A stretch of 64,000 nucleotides of DNA from Ephydatia muelleri (lineage: Eukaryota > Porifera > Demospongiae > Spongillida > Spongillidae). A program made the translations under genes and the position numbers. Below are positions 37,584 to 48,643 of the stretch, one piece after another. The stretch is taken from the NCBI GenBank assembly GCA_013339895.1, contig JABACO010000005.1, forward strand, positions 6,976,205-7,040,204, written 5' to 3'. The notes beneath the pieces are model-generated. The model ran no database searches and had not been told where the DNA came from. It saw nothing but the letters and a program-made list of their open reading frames with translations. Numbering within the stretch: position 1 is the first letter of the stretch; every line of letters begins with the position of its first letter.

Positions 37584-37687
37584 CATGTATCGGGCATTAA
37601 AATTGCAGTAAAGTAATTACGACGGGGAGTTAGGCGGTTGCAGAGTGCGGGCTGCTCTAATTCAAGTGAAACTAGAGGTCCGTCACA

Positions 37688-37925
37688 GTGTGTGCGTGTG
37701 CGTGTGCGTGTGCGTGTGCGTGTGCGTGTGCGTGTGCGTGTGCGTGTGCGTGTGCGTGTGCGTGTGCGTGTGCGTGTGCGTGTGCGTGTGCGTGTGCGTG
37801 TGCGTGTGCGTGTGCGTGTGCGTGTGCGTGTGCGTGTGCGTGTGCGTGTGCGTGTGCGTGTGCGTGTGCGTGTGCGTGGGCGTGGGCGTGGGCGTGGGCG
37901 TGTGCGTGTGCGTGTGCGTGTGCGT
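37688..37925. repeat. GTGTGC hexamer tract, about 40 units
   Basis: A 238-bp almost perfect (GTGTGC)n tract, interrupted only by four GTGGGC variants at 37872-37899. It is strictly alternating purine/pyrimidine apart from those variants, the class of sequence most prone to form Z-DNA. Because the unit is six bases, all six frames stay open across it and copy-number changes never shift a frame. Confidence 0.97.
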
Positions 37926-37974
37926 CACTAGTATTAGACTCCGACTTCATCAGCGATCCATCAGCAACCAGGAA

Positions 37975-38820
37975 ATGGTTTTCATCAATGTACAAATTAA
38001 AGCCGGAAGCACTCCTGAAGCCTCAAGCATCAGTGCTACGGGAACCGTTTCGCACGTGATCACTGATAGCGAACGTCAGTTATTCGGGATTGAAGATGCG
38101 GATCTTAAAAATGCAGTGGGCAATTACTTAGGAAAGAATCCCAAAGACGTTTGCGTTCGTTATCCGACTCCTTGGCCGGAATGGGACGAACAATTCAAAA
38201 ACTACCATTGGCAACTAGACGGAACCTGCGGTTGGCATCAAGTCACGACGGTCCTTACCGTTACTAGCGCAACCATTATCGGTGTGACATCGCAGTTAAC
38301 CAATGTACATCACGAAACCATGTCAAACAACAGCCCAGTCATCAGCGCTAAGTACATCACAACCCTCCAGAATAGCGTCACCAACACTGTGGAAACGTCG
38401 TGGAGCCAAACGTTTGGCATCAGTTTTGAGCAGTCATTTACATACAAGGTCGAATTTTTGGAAACAGGAGTAAAAGGAGAAACGAAAATCGGTTTCAATG
38501 CGCAGTTTGGAAGCGGCAGTTCTCATAGCACGGCAATCACGGTGGGATCGTCGAGCAGTGTTGAAGTAGAACTCAGACCGAAACAAGCCGTGAAAGCCGT
38601 CATGACCGCAACGCGATCGTTTCTGAAAGCCAGGATAACATACACCGCAACGTTGACGGGCCTGGTTGCTGTCAACTACAACCCGAGATTCAAGGATCAC
38701 CATCACTATGGTCTCGATATTGGTGGTGTCATGAGAAAAGCTGGGCTGTCGAATTCGCGACAGATCACCGAAGATATTGAAGTTGGTTATTACAGCAACG
38801 GAAAAATGGATATATCCTAA
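37975..38820 (+). CDS. Aerolysin-family beta-pore-forming protein
   Basis: A single-exon 281-residue protein. I start it at the ATG at 37975 (MVFINVQIKAG) because the only upstream in-frame ATG (37645) would add an implausible Val-Cys repeat from the GTGTGC tract. The N-terminal third contains paired aromatic motifs (RYPTPWPEW, NYHWQLDGTCGWH). The C-terminal two thirds has the alternating Ser/Thr-rich, amphipathic beta pattern of aerolysin-type pore formers (SQTFGISFEQSFTYKVEF, then a long Gly/Ser stretch, then ITYTATLTGLV). Length and lack of a signal peptide resemble hydralysin-like and spherulin-2A/natterin-like members. Such proteins bind membranes, oligomerise and insert a beta-barrel; roles in defence or prey capture are typical but not shown here. 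No frameshift is visible and expression looks TATA-driven. The fold assignment is by pattern only. Confidence 0.7.
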   Translation: MVFINVQIKAGSTPEASSISATGTVSHVITDSERQLFGIEDADLKNAVGNYLGKNPKDVCVRYPTPWPEWDEQFKNYHWQLDGTCGWHQVTTVLTVTSATIIGVTSQLTNVHHETMSNNSPVISAKYITTLQNSVTNTVETSWSQTFGISFEQSFTYKVEFLETGVKGETKIGFNAQFGSGSSHSTAITVGSSSSVEVELRPKQAVKAVMTATRSFLKARITYTATLTGLVAVNYNPRFKDHHHYGLDIGGVMRKAGLSNSRQITEDIEVGYYSNGKMDIS

Positions 38821-39405
38821 GCATGTATTCTGTACTATGCATCATTGCATACATTCATGTGGGATTTTAGACGCATGCAACATGTGAAGTAAATACATTT
38901 CATGTATATATGCCGAGAACGTTTTGCAATGAAATGGAACGTGAAATGCATGTGGAGGTTACTATATAAATGTACCTGAGGGCAGGATTGGTTTTTTTTG
39001 TTTTTTATTTTATTTTGTGAGGGCAGGATTGCTTTCGTTTTTATTTTATTTTGTGAGGGCAGGATTGCTATTATTACCCCATTGCTGTAATTTGGAGTAA
39101 GAGCTTCCTGACACTGCGAGGCCTGCATCCCAGCTATTTATGTATTTTTTGTATAGTTGGAACGATACAGCAGAATTTTTCCTGTCTCCTTATATAGTAA
39201 CTCCTTCCATAGCAATATCACCGGTGAAAGCATCATGAAGATGAGGTTTCTTATCATCAGATAACCCTGATTTTCGATTGTAGAACCGAGTTGCACGTGA
39301 TTGAACACCGTGTAGTGGGTGCGCATGAGCAACTTATAAGAAAGGTTTCATTTAAACGTACCTGTACATACATGTTTTGTAATGCAATGAATTGCACATA
39401 AGTTA

Positions 39406-39462
<57 letters not shown>

Positions 39463-40263
39463 ACACACACACACCCCAAATTCACACATAGTTACCATGC
39501 ATTGCTGGTAGTTTAATAAACATTTTTCTGTAGTCCACTTTGTGTAAAAACCACCTGTATACACCACATTCTATGCCAGACCCCACACATACCAGACCTC
39601 TGTACACAGACTAACCATGTATATCCTGCAGGTCTGATAGCTATGGCAATCAGAGCAATTTCTCTTCTACAGAGGATATCATTGGATATGACAGCAAGTC
39701 TACATAAGTGTAAACCTCGTGTTGTACCTATCCATGTGTGTATATGCAGAACTAAAACACCATCGTTGTTTATTTAGTTTGCTCTATGTGCTGTGCTATA
39801 TCATATCATATCATATCATATATATCAGTTTGCTTTCTTCCTAGACTTATGGGAAGGCAAGGTACTGCATTAGGCCAAGCCTGGCAATGGGCATACAATG
39901 GCATACATACATTGGGGCTTACAATTAGAGCGTGCGAGGGGAGGGGGAAAGTTGTAGGCATGCAGCTATACATACCTGTGCATGTGTCTTTGTGTGGTAG
40001 AGATTTGCAGATCTTTTGTAACAGCTTAGCAAAAGGTCATGGCATGTAGTCACTCTTTGAAAAGCCTAAAAGTATTGTACACATGCTTTCCAACCACTGT
40101 GGTTTTAAGATCAATGCAATTATGAAATGTGGTACACACAGCACTGTGGTCATTATGCAGGCTGTAGAGTGTTTGATTGGCAGTGTGAAAGAATCATTGT
40201 GAGCTTGCATGAGCACATAGTGCAGGTGGTTTGTTAATCTCCTCCCCCTTGTCCTATTAAACA
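38821..40263. other. Intergenic with CA microsatellite
   Basis: No gene seen. Contains a triple repeat of GAGGGCAGGATTG (38979, 39016, 39054), a CA microsatellite at 39411-39474, and TCATA repeats near 39801-39818. Confidence 0.5.
39411..39474. repeat. CA microsatellite
   Basis: Nearly perfect (CA)n with one C insertion near its right end. Confidence 0.95.
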
Positions 40264-40590
40264 GGTGTCCTTACTCGCCACAATCATCTGCATAACGTGT
40301 TTGTAGAGTTCTGCCATTGTGCCCACCTTGGAGTGAGGTAGAGTCGGGCAGTGATTTTACAGCTAACCTAAGCCATACCTGGCCAGCGGACGTACTTGTC
40401 TTCAATTGGGAGAGAGGGGAATATGCTGCTCTGGACATCATGGTGACCTCTACCTTAATCTCTTCAATCCTAACAGCAGCAAGCCTGTCTGAAAGGAGGA
40501 GGCCGAGACCAGATAGGCATAAAATCAATGACCCTAAGTCTTTGAGGCTGGGCTGGGTGTATACAGCATACCCAAACTATTCTTTATATG
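40264..40590 (+). pseudogene. Retroelement C-terminal fragment
   Basis: One frame reads RHNHLHNVFVEFCHCAHLGV, and after a shift VESGSDFTANLSHTWPADVLV, NWERGEYAALDIMVTSTLI and NDPKSLRLGWVYTAY. This order (H..RH..L...F, then RPADVLV.W..G..AA.DVTV) is one I recognise from the C-terminal part of reverse-transcriptase-associated proteins in invertebrate genomes. Only this tail is present, with a frameshift, so it is a dead fragment. The retroelement class is not determined. Confidence 0.5.
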
Positions 40591-40682
40591 TACATTTGTA
40601 CATTTGCAAATGTATATGTATATACAAAGCACCATGCACCAATTAGCCAAGCTTGAAATCGAGGCAGCAACCTCTCCATAAC

Positions 40683-40810
40683 ACACAATACACACACACC
40701 ACACACATGCACGCATGCACACACACACACATGCACACACGCATACACACATGCACACACACACCCACATGCACACACGCCACACACACCCACACATGCA
40801 ACACACATTT
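40683..40810. repeat. CA-rich simple repeat
   Basis: Interrupted (CA)n with CATGCACACA variants. Open frames across it on both strands are low-complexity artefacts. Confidence 0.9.
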
Positions 40811-40849
40811 GTATCCTTCCTGGATGAAGATGTTCGGCCATCTTCGTTC

Positions 40850-41170
40850 CGCATCGGATGCTTGCACACATGTACAGAGAAGGCATGGCTATACTGCCAG
40901 ACACCATGCATACAAATGTGATTGAGGCTTTACACCAGCAGTACACAGGTGTGCTTACACTATATCTCTGTGTATCACAGGGTGCTTTGGCCACACCCCT
41001 TCCTGGATGAAGCTAATCAGCCATCTTGGCTACACATGTATGCACACTTGTACAGAGCAGGCATGGCTGTATTGGCAGACAACATGCATAGAAATGTGAG
41101 GCTATACACTGGTGTGCTTACACTATCTCCATGTATCACTGGTGTTGGCCACACCGCTTCCTGGTATATG
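40850..41170. repeat. Two diverged units of the 164-bp satellite
   Basis: Contains AGGCATGGCTATACTGCCAG, TACACCAGCAGTACACAGG, GTGTGCTTACACTAT, CCACACCCCTTCCTGGATGA and CAGCCATCTTGG, then a second similar unit starting near 41059. These match the array at 34650-36880 in order and orientation but are far more diverged and lie about 4 kb away. Confidence 0.85.
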
Positions 41171-41296
41171 GGCTTCCTGGTATATGGTCAGCCAAGAAGC
41201 AGGCAAAGTTGCTATTGCACATGTGAAAGGGCCCCAGATAACATAACCACTACCTAGAAGAGAAGATAACTTAACAAACGTTTATTTTTATTTTAG

Positions 41297-41691
41297 GAAA
41301 ATGGTGTTGATTTGAGAAACATCAAGGCACATGACATGTTCAAATATGCACTTGTCCTAATGGATGCTCTCTTGACAGAAGAAGATATGTCAATTTCATG
41401 CTTTGTTCAGTCAGAGAGTGGAACAGCAAGTGACAAACCCCCGTTAGAACCTTCAAAAGTCAAACTGCTTGAAGGTAAATTAAATGTTTTTTGTGTACCT
41501 TTTTTACTACCACCGTTTCTGTCATGCTTTTAGCATAAAAATTCATTGCTGCACACCTTTTAATTAAAAGTGGTGATATGATGATGCAATTCATTTATCT
41601 ATGTACAGAATGTCTGTATAGGAGGTATGGAAAGAATGCAGTTGAAGAGAACGTTAATGCCATAAGACAGAGGTGCAACCAAAAGTGCTGA
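41297..41691 (+). CDS. BEN-domain protein, last two exons
   Basis: Exon 41297-41474 (after TTATTTTAG, before GTAAAT) and exon 41609-41691 (after ATGTACAG) join in frame and end in TGA. The product runs AHDMFKYALVLMDALLTEED, CFVQSESG, KPPLEPSKVKLLE and CLYRRYG, ending AIRQRCNQKC. This matches the C-terminal half of BEN domains (a DNA-binding or protein-interaction module of chromatin regulators), in which a conserved LF..EE, a Leu-Pro-containing turn and a final I...C..KC helix are typical. No upstream exon was found in this window; the 5' part may be lost or distant. It may equally be a fragment of a BEN-containing transposon. Confidence 0.55.
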
Positions 41692-41799
41692 GATAAAAAG
41701 AAAACAAAAGGCATATGAGGTAGTGGTACTTCCACACAAACCATGTCCTAACTTATCAACTTTGGTACCCAGTTCAATGTAACAACTCTGTTTACCCTG

Positions 41800-41950
41800 C
41801 AGCTCATCAACTGTTTACTCATCAACGGTTTACTCATCAACTGTTTACCCTGCAGCTCATCAACTGTTTACCCAGCTCATCAACTGTTTACCCTGCAGCT
41901 CATCAACTGTTTACCCAGCTCATCAACTGTTTACCCATGTTTATCCAGCT
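41800..41950. repeat. Short tandem repeat of CTCATCAACTGTTTACC
   Basis: About eight copies of CAGCTCATCAACTGTTTACC or the CTGCAG-containing variant, spaced 17-23 bp. CAACTGTT resembles an E-box/Myb-type core, but function is not implied. Confidence 0.9.
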
Positions 41951-42039
41951 CATACACTGTACATGCATATCATTTTGAACTCAAGTGATTATAGCTACAT
42001 AAATGTTAACGTTACATGCATGTACATGAAGAAGGCAAG

Positions 42040-42262
42040 AATGCACTGCAGGATAAAACCAGGATTGAAGCTAAGAATCTTGACCAAGAGCCAAGGATTT
42101 TCTGGCAAAGATCTGGCCATGATCTTGGGCCTCTTGGCCAAGGTTAACCTACCCAAGATCTTGGCTGAGATAGTGCCCCCAAGATCCCAAGATCTTGGAG
42201 CCTCTTGACCAAGATTGCTGCCCCAAGATCCCAAGATTACAATGCAAGATCTTGGCCAAGAT
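42040..42262. repeat. AAGATCTTGG / CCAAGATC palindromic repeat cluster
   Basis: Within about 220 bp the words CAAGATCTTGG, CCCAAGATCCCAAGATC, TTGGCCAAG and CTTGACCAAG recur many times on both strands, forming overlapping imperfect palindromes. The cluster stops at the left border of duplication copy 2. Confidence 0.85.
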
Positions 42263-42274
42263 TTTTCCGCTGGG

Positions 42275-43480
42275 AAGAGAAGAAGCCGTGCACTGTAATG
42301 GAACAGAGACATCTCTCAGCCAGTGGTCTCACTCTGAGACCACCACTGGTGTACCCATGCCTCTGATGCTGCTGTGGTCTGCAGACAGAGTTGGTTATTG
42401 TGTAGCTCCCTCTTATCCCCTTATCCCCCTTCCTCCCATATAAGGTGTCTCTGATGGAGATGTACGTTTGGTAGGATCCCCCATCAATGGACAGGGAGCA
42501 GTTGAGATAGTGGTATCAAGTGTGTCCCACAGGATGGACATCCAGTTATGCCTCTGTGGTGTGTCAGAAGTTGGGGTACAATAGAGATGTGTCTTTCATA
42601 CAACTAAATATAACATCTGCAGTGAGAATCAAAAATAGTACCTAAACTGTTACCATTTTATACCAACATCAGAAATTATGAACAGTTTGCAAATAACAAT
42701 TAAGTATCTCGTGCATGATTGCTGTACCTAAGATTGGTACATTCGAAATGAAGAACTGCAAGCAAAAACTATGGTATTGTATGTAATAAAACAATGTTGT
42801 ATATCAAATGAAATTATCTTAATATTGGGCTATGCTTTAAAAAAATGTATTGGGGTTTCCTTTTTAGTGATTTTGTTCTAAATTCAAAATGACAGTCTTG
42901 CAAGTGGTGTTGTACTGAAGTCATCAGGAACATCTATGTCTTCAAAATGCTCCATATCTCGAAACACATTATGTTCAGGGGCAGCCGTCAATTCCTACGG
43001 TGGAGTTGTCTGTACCAGTTCTGGTTAGCCTGGCTAAAGAAGACCATGCAGTAATGGGCTTAAATATTCCCTCCTCTAATTTCAGTAAGTGTGACTGGTT
43101 TGATATATCTCTCTGGGGGCTTCAGCACTAATCTTGGGAGGGTGGAGGTGCTTTACAATGGAGTGTGGGGAAATGTGTGCAACATCAGCATACTTGAGGT
43201 ACAGGCTGTGTGCAATATACTGGCCTACAAAAACAGTGGAGCAGGCATTTTGTTTTTAAAGTAGAGCGTTCTGTCATTTTATTTACACATCTTTTTTTAC
43301 CGGAGGACACATTCCATATCTGCTTTAATTTTCTTCTAGTGGACTGCGCTCCCTCAAACCCATATGGATAAGTGGCCTTACCTGTAGCAGTTCCGTAGTC
43401 ACCAATCTCAGACAGTGTGGTTGCACCAAGCCCATCCTGTACTCACACCTACAATGCTCTGGTGTACTGTGAAGGTGCAT
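42275..43480 (+). pseudogene. SRCR exon series, decayed (copy E)
   Basis: Same exon order as copies C and D. The first exon keeps CNGTETSLSQW with Cys replaced by Trp, and its C-terminus is frameshifted (TTGGTGTACCC has lost one G of the usual GGGTGTACCC). The second has lost the ATATGACCAGGCATCACTGA segment between GTTGAGATA and GTGGTATC and its donor reads ACTAAA. The third is the better preserved copy of that exon (AVNSYGGVVCTSSG). The fourth and fifth share the lost donor and the CCCATCCTG deletion with copy D. Non-functional. Confidence 0.8.
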
Positions 43481-44526
43481 GTATGCTCGTGCTTATGCTT
43501 ACGCAGCATTATGCAATGATTGTGTCGTGATAAATCACATTACAACAGTAATACATACATGTAGCAGCATTATGTAGTTATGGCAATGCATATGACTAAC
43601 AGAATTATGCAGCATGCCAACATGAATCACACATAGCTAGATAATACACAATAGCTGTGGTGATAAGGGAACAATGCTTCTTCATATTCCTTCTCCTCAT
43701 ATTCTGGTTTGTACGTTGACACACGTCATGCGCTTATAATATAAGCTTGTTTGTGTGGTTCGGTATTAATAGTGTGTGTAGCCTGCTGCTGCCCCATCTG
43801 CCTTTGTTGTTTTCGCTCATCAAGGGTATTGAGTAATCAGTGAAGGGGGCCTCATCCAGCCTCACCACCAGTACGTTCAAGCCTATATAAACACTCTACA
43901 GGTATGATTCAAGATAGCAGTGGGAGGTAATGTATGCATGAAGGCTTTTGTGATGGAGTTAGGGCGAAATAGTGTGATGTGAAGTTGTGAAGAATGTTCA
44001 GCTGTTACAGGTAGACAGTTGCATGCTGACATACATTTACAAGTTTAATGAATGCCCTTTTAATATTGTATGAGGATATTGCAGGTGGAGAAGGTAGGAT
44101 GTTACACAGTATTTAGTTAGAACACTTAAATATATCATGAATAGTGCTGGCACTTTGAAGACCTTGAAATGTTAAAAAATGCTAACATATGCATGACATA
44201 CTATGCAGTTGGGGGTGTGGCTGAAGGGAGGCTGTTTGGGGCAAGTGTATGGCTTTACCCTCTTCAATTAGAGATAACACATGTATATTGTGCCTGAATG
44301 CACACGTATGTGGTGACCACCACTACCACTACTGCTCCAGTCATCACTGAAACCATCACCACTCGTCATTTAGCAAGCTTTAGTGAAATGGTCATGACAG
44401 CGCCCTATGTGTAGCATACTGTGTCTATAAACATCAGTCATCAAGTGCAATATGCAGCAATGGACATTAAAACTTATATACTTATATAAGAAAAACGAAG
44501 ATCCGCCCTTTTTGAATGAGGAGTAC

Positions 44527-44885
44527 TGGTTACCCAATAAAGAATAAAAACTATTCTTTTTTTTTAATGCATGGTTCATGGGCTTCGAGTATCCTGATAT
44601 TTCTGCCTGACTTTCAATAGGCCAGGTACATGTAACTCTCACTGATTTGCATCCGATTTGCACCTTGACTGAACGATGGTGAACCATAGATAGAGGGATT
44701 TGAAACCAACCCAATCAACACCAATCAACAGGTACACTCCTAGTCCAGTACCCAGGCCTTTACAGATAGCCTGACACCCTTAACAAGTCCCTTCGATGAA
44801 TGCTTTGTGCGACACTGGGTTGTTTAGATCTGTCACACCATTCTGCATTGAGAAGAAGCATTCAGCAAAGACACTGGATCTCGTA
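44527..44885. repeat. Inverted counterpart of 17247-17597
   Basis: Reverse complement of the corresponding segment in duplication copy 1, flanked by the same GAGGAGTAC on the left and GATATAGGGGCAA on the right. Confidence 0.8.
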
Positions 44886-45645
44886 TTATAAATCAAAAGA
44901 TATAGGGGCAATAATTGCGCGCGGATTCAGCTTAAAAATTTTTTTTCTTGTCCTAAAGATGTATTGAAGGCAAACCAACTATCCGTTGGCACATAATTAT
45001 CATCTAGCTATCTTGATACCAAGTCTTGAAATTTTGACGACAAAGATACGGTCGCTCTAACCGTGAGTTTTATACCTGGTCAAAATCATGTTTATTTTAT
45101 TTTATTTATTTCCATTGAATATTCATGTCTCGAAAACTATGTAAAACATAGTGCTCGATCTGCCTATCTTAACGCAGTATCGTTACGTCACTTTGTTTGG
45201 GCATAGTAGCCGTAAGTTTCATTCTAGAAATAGAGCGCGCCAAGTCTTGTATCTTCCCTCAGGAAGGGACTATAAAAGTAACACTTCCCGTTTTGTGATC
45301 GACAGTTTTGCTCTGCCTTTTAGTTCATTTTTTGCCTCTTGCTTACTTCAAGATAAACTTTTGAGGGGCGAGGCGTCAGGCTAACCAATTAGAAACTGCC
45401 AGGATATCTGTCATATTACAGTGAGGTAATGAATTTCGGAATGTGGGAGTGAATGACGTTTTGGGCTCAAACCTATTTTCCCAGTTTGTTTCTTGATGCG
45501 CTCGCTGGCAAATGACCACATAGCGATGATGTAATCCATCCGCTTTTCTGCTGGGAATCCAGGCGTTGTTAGTGCAATGACAATGTCTGCATTGCAACTC
45601 AACTATGTCAGCCAACCATATTGGATGCTCCATCGTAGCATTGGC

Positions 45646-46470
45646 CTCTGCATTTGATGACAGGAAAAGTAAATCAATAGATTTTACCAGCATATCGTTC
45701 TCAATAGTCTCTACAACGTAACATAAAGACCAACACGGCTAAATCTTCGTGGCACATGAACTGAACTAATCGTCGACAATATGAAGACAAATAGTGACTT
45801 GCTTCTTATTAGACGAATCAGTCACTTCGCTGGTCATTATTGTGAACTTTATTATATTTGGAACAGTGTCCAGCAAAATCACCCCTATGATACTATCAAA
45901 TTTTACAGGACAAGCAAAAGAAAAGTAACGCTCGAATTGAAATGTATGACTAATTATAAATTCAGTACCCTATAACTTTATTATGGATAGCCCATGCGTA
46001 AGGACCATTTGCTAGAAACTCTTTGGAGTTCACGGAAAACTTGAAAACTTGAAAAAATATCCAGAAGGGTGGACACTAGAAACAAGGCGGCATACTTAGG
46101 GGTACGCCGCGGACCATCTTTCTTGCCATGTGGCAAAGCCCGAGGTTGTGCTGATTTAACTTTTGGTCCCATCGATTATGCATAAATAATCGATAATTAA
46201 TTGTTAAACCGGCAATAACCGGTTGTTTTAAAACGAACAACCTCAACCGACCGGTTATTTTTTAAACAATCACCTTAACCAACCGGCTTTTGAATTAATT
46301 TTAAAAACCTCTTACAACCGGTTTTTTCTAAACTAACAGGGTTCAAGCCTTAATCACATGAAGAATTTACTATCCAAGAGTGCAAAGGTGTCAATGACAT
46401 TGAAATTCTATAACGGTAAGTTAAGTTGCGCACGCAAAAAATCTTGCGTCACCAATGCTACCACACACAT

Positions 46471-46527
<57 letters not shown>

Positions 46528-47000
46528 CGCGCGCGCGCACACCCACATCCACACACCCCCACCCCCCCCCCCCACATACACACACACCACATTTGAACTT
46601 ACTCAGCTCAATGACAATAAGTTATAAATATCTCTATTATATTTGAACTACGCTTGCGCAGCACAGGTGTATGTTTTAAAATCTCTTCCCAATAATGAAG
46701 ACCAAAAAAGAAACTATAAGGGTAAAAATCCGTTTAGAACCACGTTTACTTTCAGAAATCACGGCTCTCTTTACACACCGAAAATTGTTATTATTTCTTT
46801 AAAACCCATTTCCAAATTCATCAAAGAACATGGATAAACTATTTGTTTGTCTCCATCTGGTATCATTGGCCTGTTTTGGACCCCTTACGGTATAGGGGGG
46901 GGGGGGGGGGGGGGGGGGGGGGTTGGGAGTGTGTGACCTAATAAGAACCAATGGTCTAGATAGCATCACTGATGGGCTTACTGTTAAGTTAGACTTATTA
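45646..47000. other. Intergenic with simple repeats
   Basis: No gene recognised. Contains a copy of the dispersed ATTGAAATGTATGACTAATT repeat (about 45900-46060), a cluster of CCGG-centred motifs (46200-46330), a CA/CG simple repeat with a C12 run (46461-46590) and a G28 tract (46895-46922). Confidence 0.5.
46895..46922. repeat. Poly-G tract, 28 bases
   Basis: Uninterrupted G run preceded by ACGGTATA. Confidence 0.95.
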
Positions 47001-47362
47001 CAGCTGGATTAAATGTTTGCTTCAACCACTAGCTCAATCAATGATCAATACCTACATGTAACTGCTGATGCGGATGTGAATGCACACATACAAGCACACA
47101 GGTTGTAAAAGGTGCAAGTTCAAAACATTGGTGTGATGTGAGTAAGAGAGGGGGACAATGTTTTGAGTGACATCTATATAGGAGCCTCCACAGTCTCCAA
47201 AGGGGTAGGGGTAGTAACAGTCTTGGCAAGCCACTGGCGCCCTGGCTGCTCCTCTAGGATATCCTTTAGGAAGGTAACAAGCATACTGAGGTCACTCCCT
47301 TCGAACTAATCCCGAGCTTTGAGTCTAATTGCTTCCTAGTGACATATGACTTCCACTCTTGC

Positions 47363-48643
47363 TTATTTAACTTTTGGGCTATAATGAACTGACTCAAGAT
47401 ACTCTTTGTAATAATGCTGGAAGCTGTCATAGATGTAATCACCAGCACTGATCACATTGACTGATGTACACCGACTCTTTCCAGATCCCTTATTCCTCAC
47501 TTTTTTGACATCTCGTTTCCCTCTTTTAGATATGATCAAACCACCATGAATGTCCTGTGTGATGTTGGTCTCATCCAGGTTGGCAATGAGGTTTGGATAC
47601 ATCTCCATTAGGTCATCTGCAGTCAAGCATTCATCAATTACCTTCTGAAGTATGGTAAAATACTCACTGATCTGGGTAGCATTCATCCCTCCAGCCCTTA
47701 GCCACTGGAAGGCTTGAGACCTCCTTTTGGCAAGCTCTGGATAACGGCGGAAAAGGCCAGCCAGCCATCTGTATGTGGCCTTGAAGCCCTGCATTCCATA
47801 GGCAGCAGCCACCCGCTGGGTTAACCACATCATGTTCTTCATATTGAGGCCAAAGCCGTGGTCATCCATGTCGGTTGCATATTGCACAATTTTATGCTCA
47901 AGATCCTTCCCTAGAACACATTGGCGGCCCTGATGAGTATCCAGATCCCTCTTCCCCAGTAGTGTCTTGGTAAGCACAGACCTAGCCACCTTATACTTCA
48001 TGGCAATGCATTTCTGAGATGGCCATACTCCTCCCCATTCACCCTCAGTGTCTTCAATTCTTCAGCACATTTGACAGCTTCGGTCAATCGAACATGGGCT
48101 TCACCTTGTGAATAGTTAGTACGCTGCAGCTTTTGGCTCCTGACCTTCACCCCCTTCTTTTTCTTCTTTATAGCTCTCTTGGTCTTGTTCTCCTTACCAG
48201 TAGATCTGACAGTAGATTGCTGAACATGTAAGGTATTAGAGGCTTGGCCAATAAGCTGGGCCAGGGGCTTCCTCCCTCCACCCTTAGCATTCTTAGGAGG
48301 TCTCCCACCCCTGGACGACTGTGGCTGTTCTTGATCTTTCTCAATCATAGCCCTAGTTGCTGCTTCCTCCTGTAAGATAATCAATCGTGGCCATATCCTG
48401 TGCGTTATCATGGATGTCATGAGCTTTGATCAGGGATGGGAACTCTAAGAGATGTTTCACTTTCGACCGAGAAATAACTTGTTGAAAGCGACGACCCTGA
48501 AGGGCCTCGATAAAAGTGTCATAATGCTCCTTCTTAACACCAACCTTAACACCCTTGTCCTGACACAAGCGTCGCTGAAACTCACTGAACGGGTAGGCAG
48601 TTTTAGCATCTTCAAGATTGGAGTAGTACCGCAGAGCCGCCAT
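47363..48643 (-). pseudogene. Pogo/Tigger-like transposase, truncated
   Basis: Minus-strand pieces in order. First, 48353-48643 (MAALRYYSNLEDAKTAYPF). Second, a basic linker (47998-48420) with RGGRPPKNAKGGGRKP and a KKKKKG run. Third, 47363-48001 with a CENP-B-type HTH (LEHKIVQYATDMDDHGFGLN, then YRWLAGLFRRYPELAKRRSQ) followed by the start of a DDE_1 catalytic domain (PNLIANLDETNITQ, the first catalytic Asp, and VNVISAGDYI). A one-base frameshift near 48000 splits the first helix-turn-helix (PSQKCIAMKYKVARSVL), and the catalytic domain stops soon after its first Asp, so the remaining catalytic residues are missing. Inactive. Termini not found. Confidence 0.7.

Larger units (their letters stand above)
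42270..45645. repeat. Segmental duplication, copy 2
   Basis: Direct copy of 14915-18362, collinear except for small indels and the inverted piece at about 44527-44885. The right break falls at CATCGTAGCATTGGCCTC; beyond it copy 1 continues into the hAT leader, whereas this copy continues into unrelated DNA. The AGCGATGATGTAATCCATCCGC word here (about 45521) also occurs near 18085 and, as AGCGGTGATGTAATCCATCCGC, near 49485. Confidence 0.9.

Noticed and set aside
37645..37974. N-terminal Val-Cys repeat extension of the pore-forming protein
   Set aside because: It comes entirely from the GTGTGC tract, which is open in every frame on both strands; the ATG at 37975 starts sequence of normal complexity.
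45376..45693. 105-codon minus-strand frame at the right end of duplication copy 2
   Set aside because: The corresponding stretch in copy 1 is disrupted by indels and no domain is visible; probably part of an old element.
47038..47290. Cys-rich minus-strand peptide (ACQDCYYPYPFGDCGGSY)
   Set aside because: Looks like a secreted motif, but it is short, lacks clear splice borders and overlaps the decayed end of the pogo-like element; probably chance.
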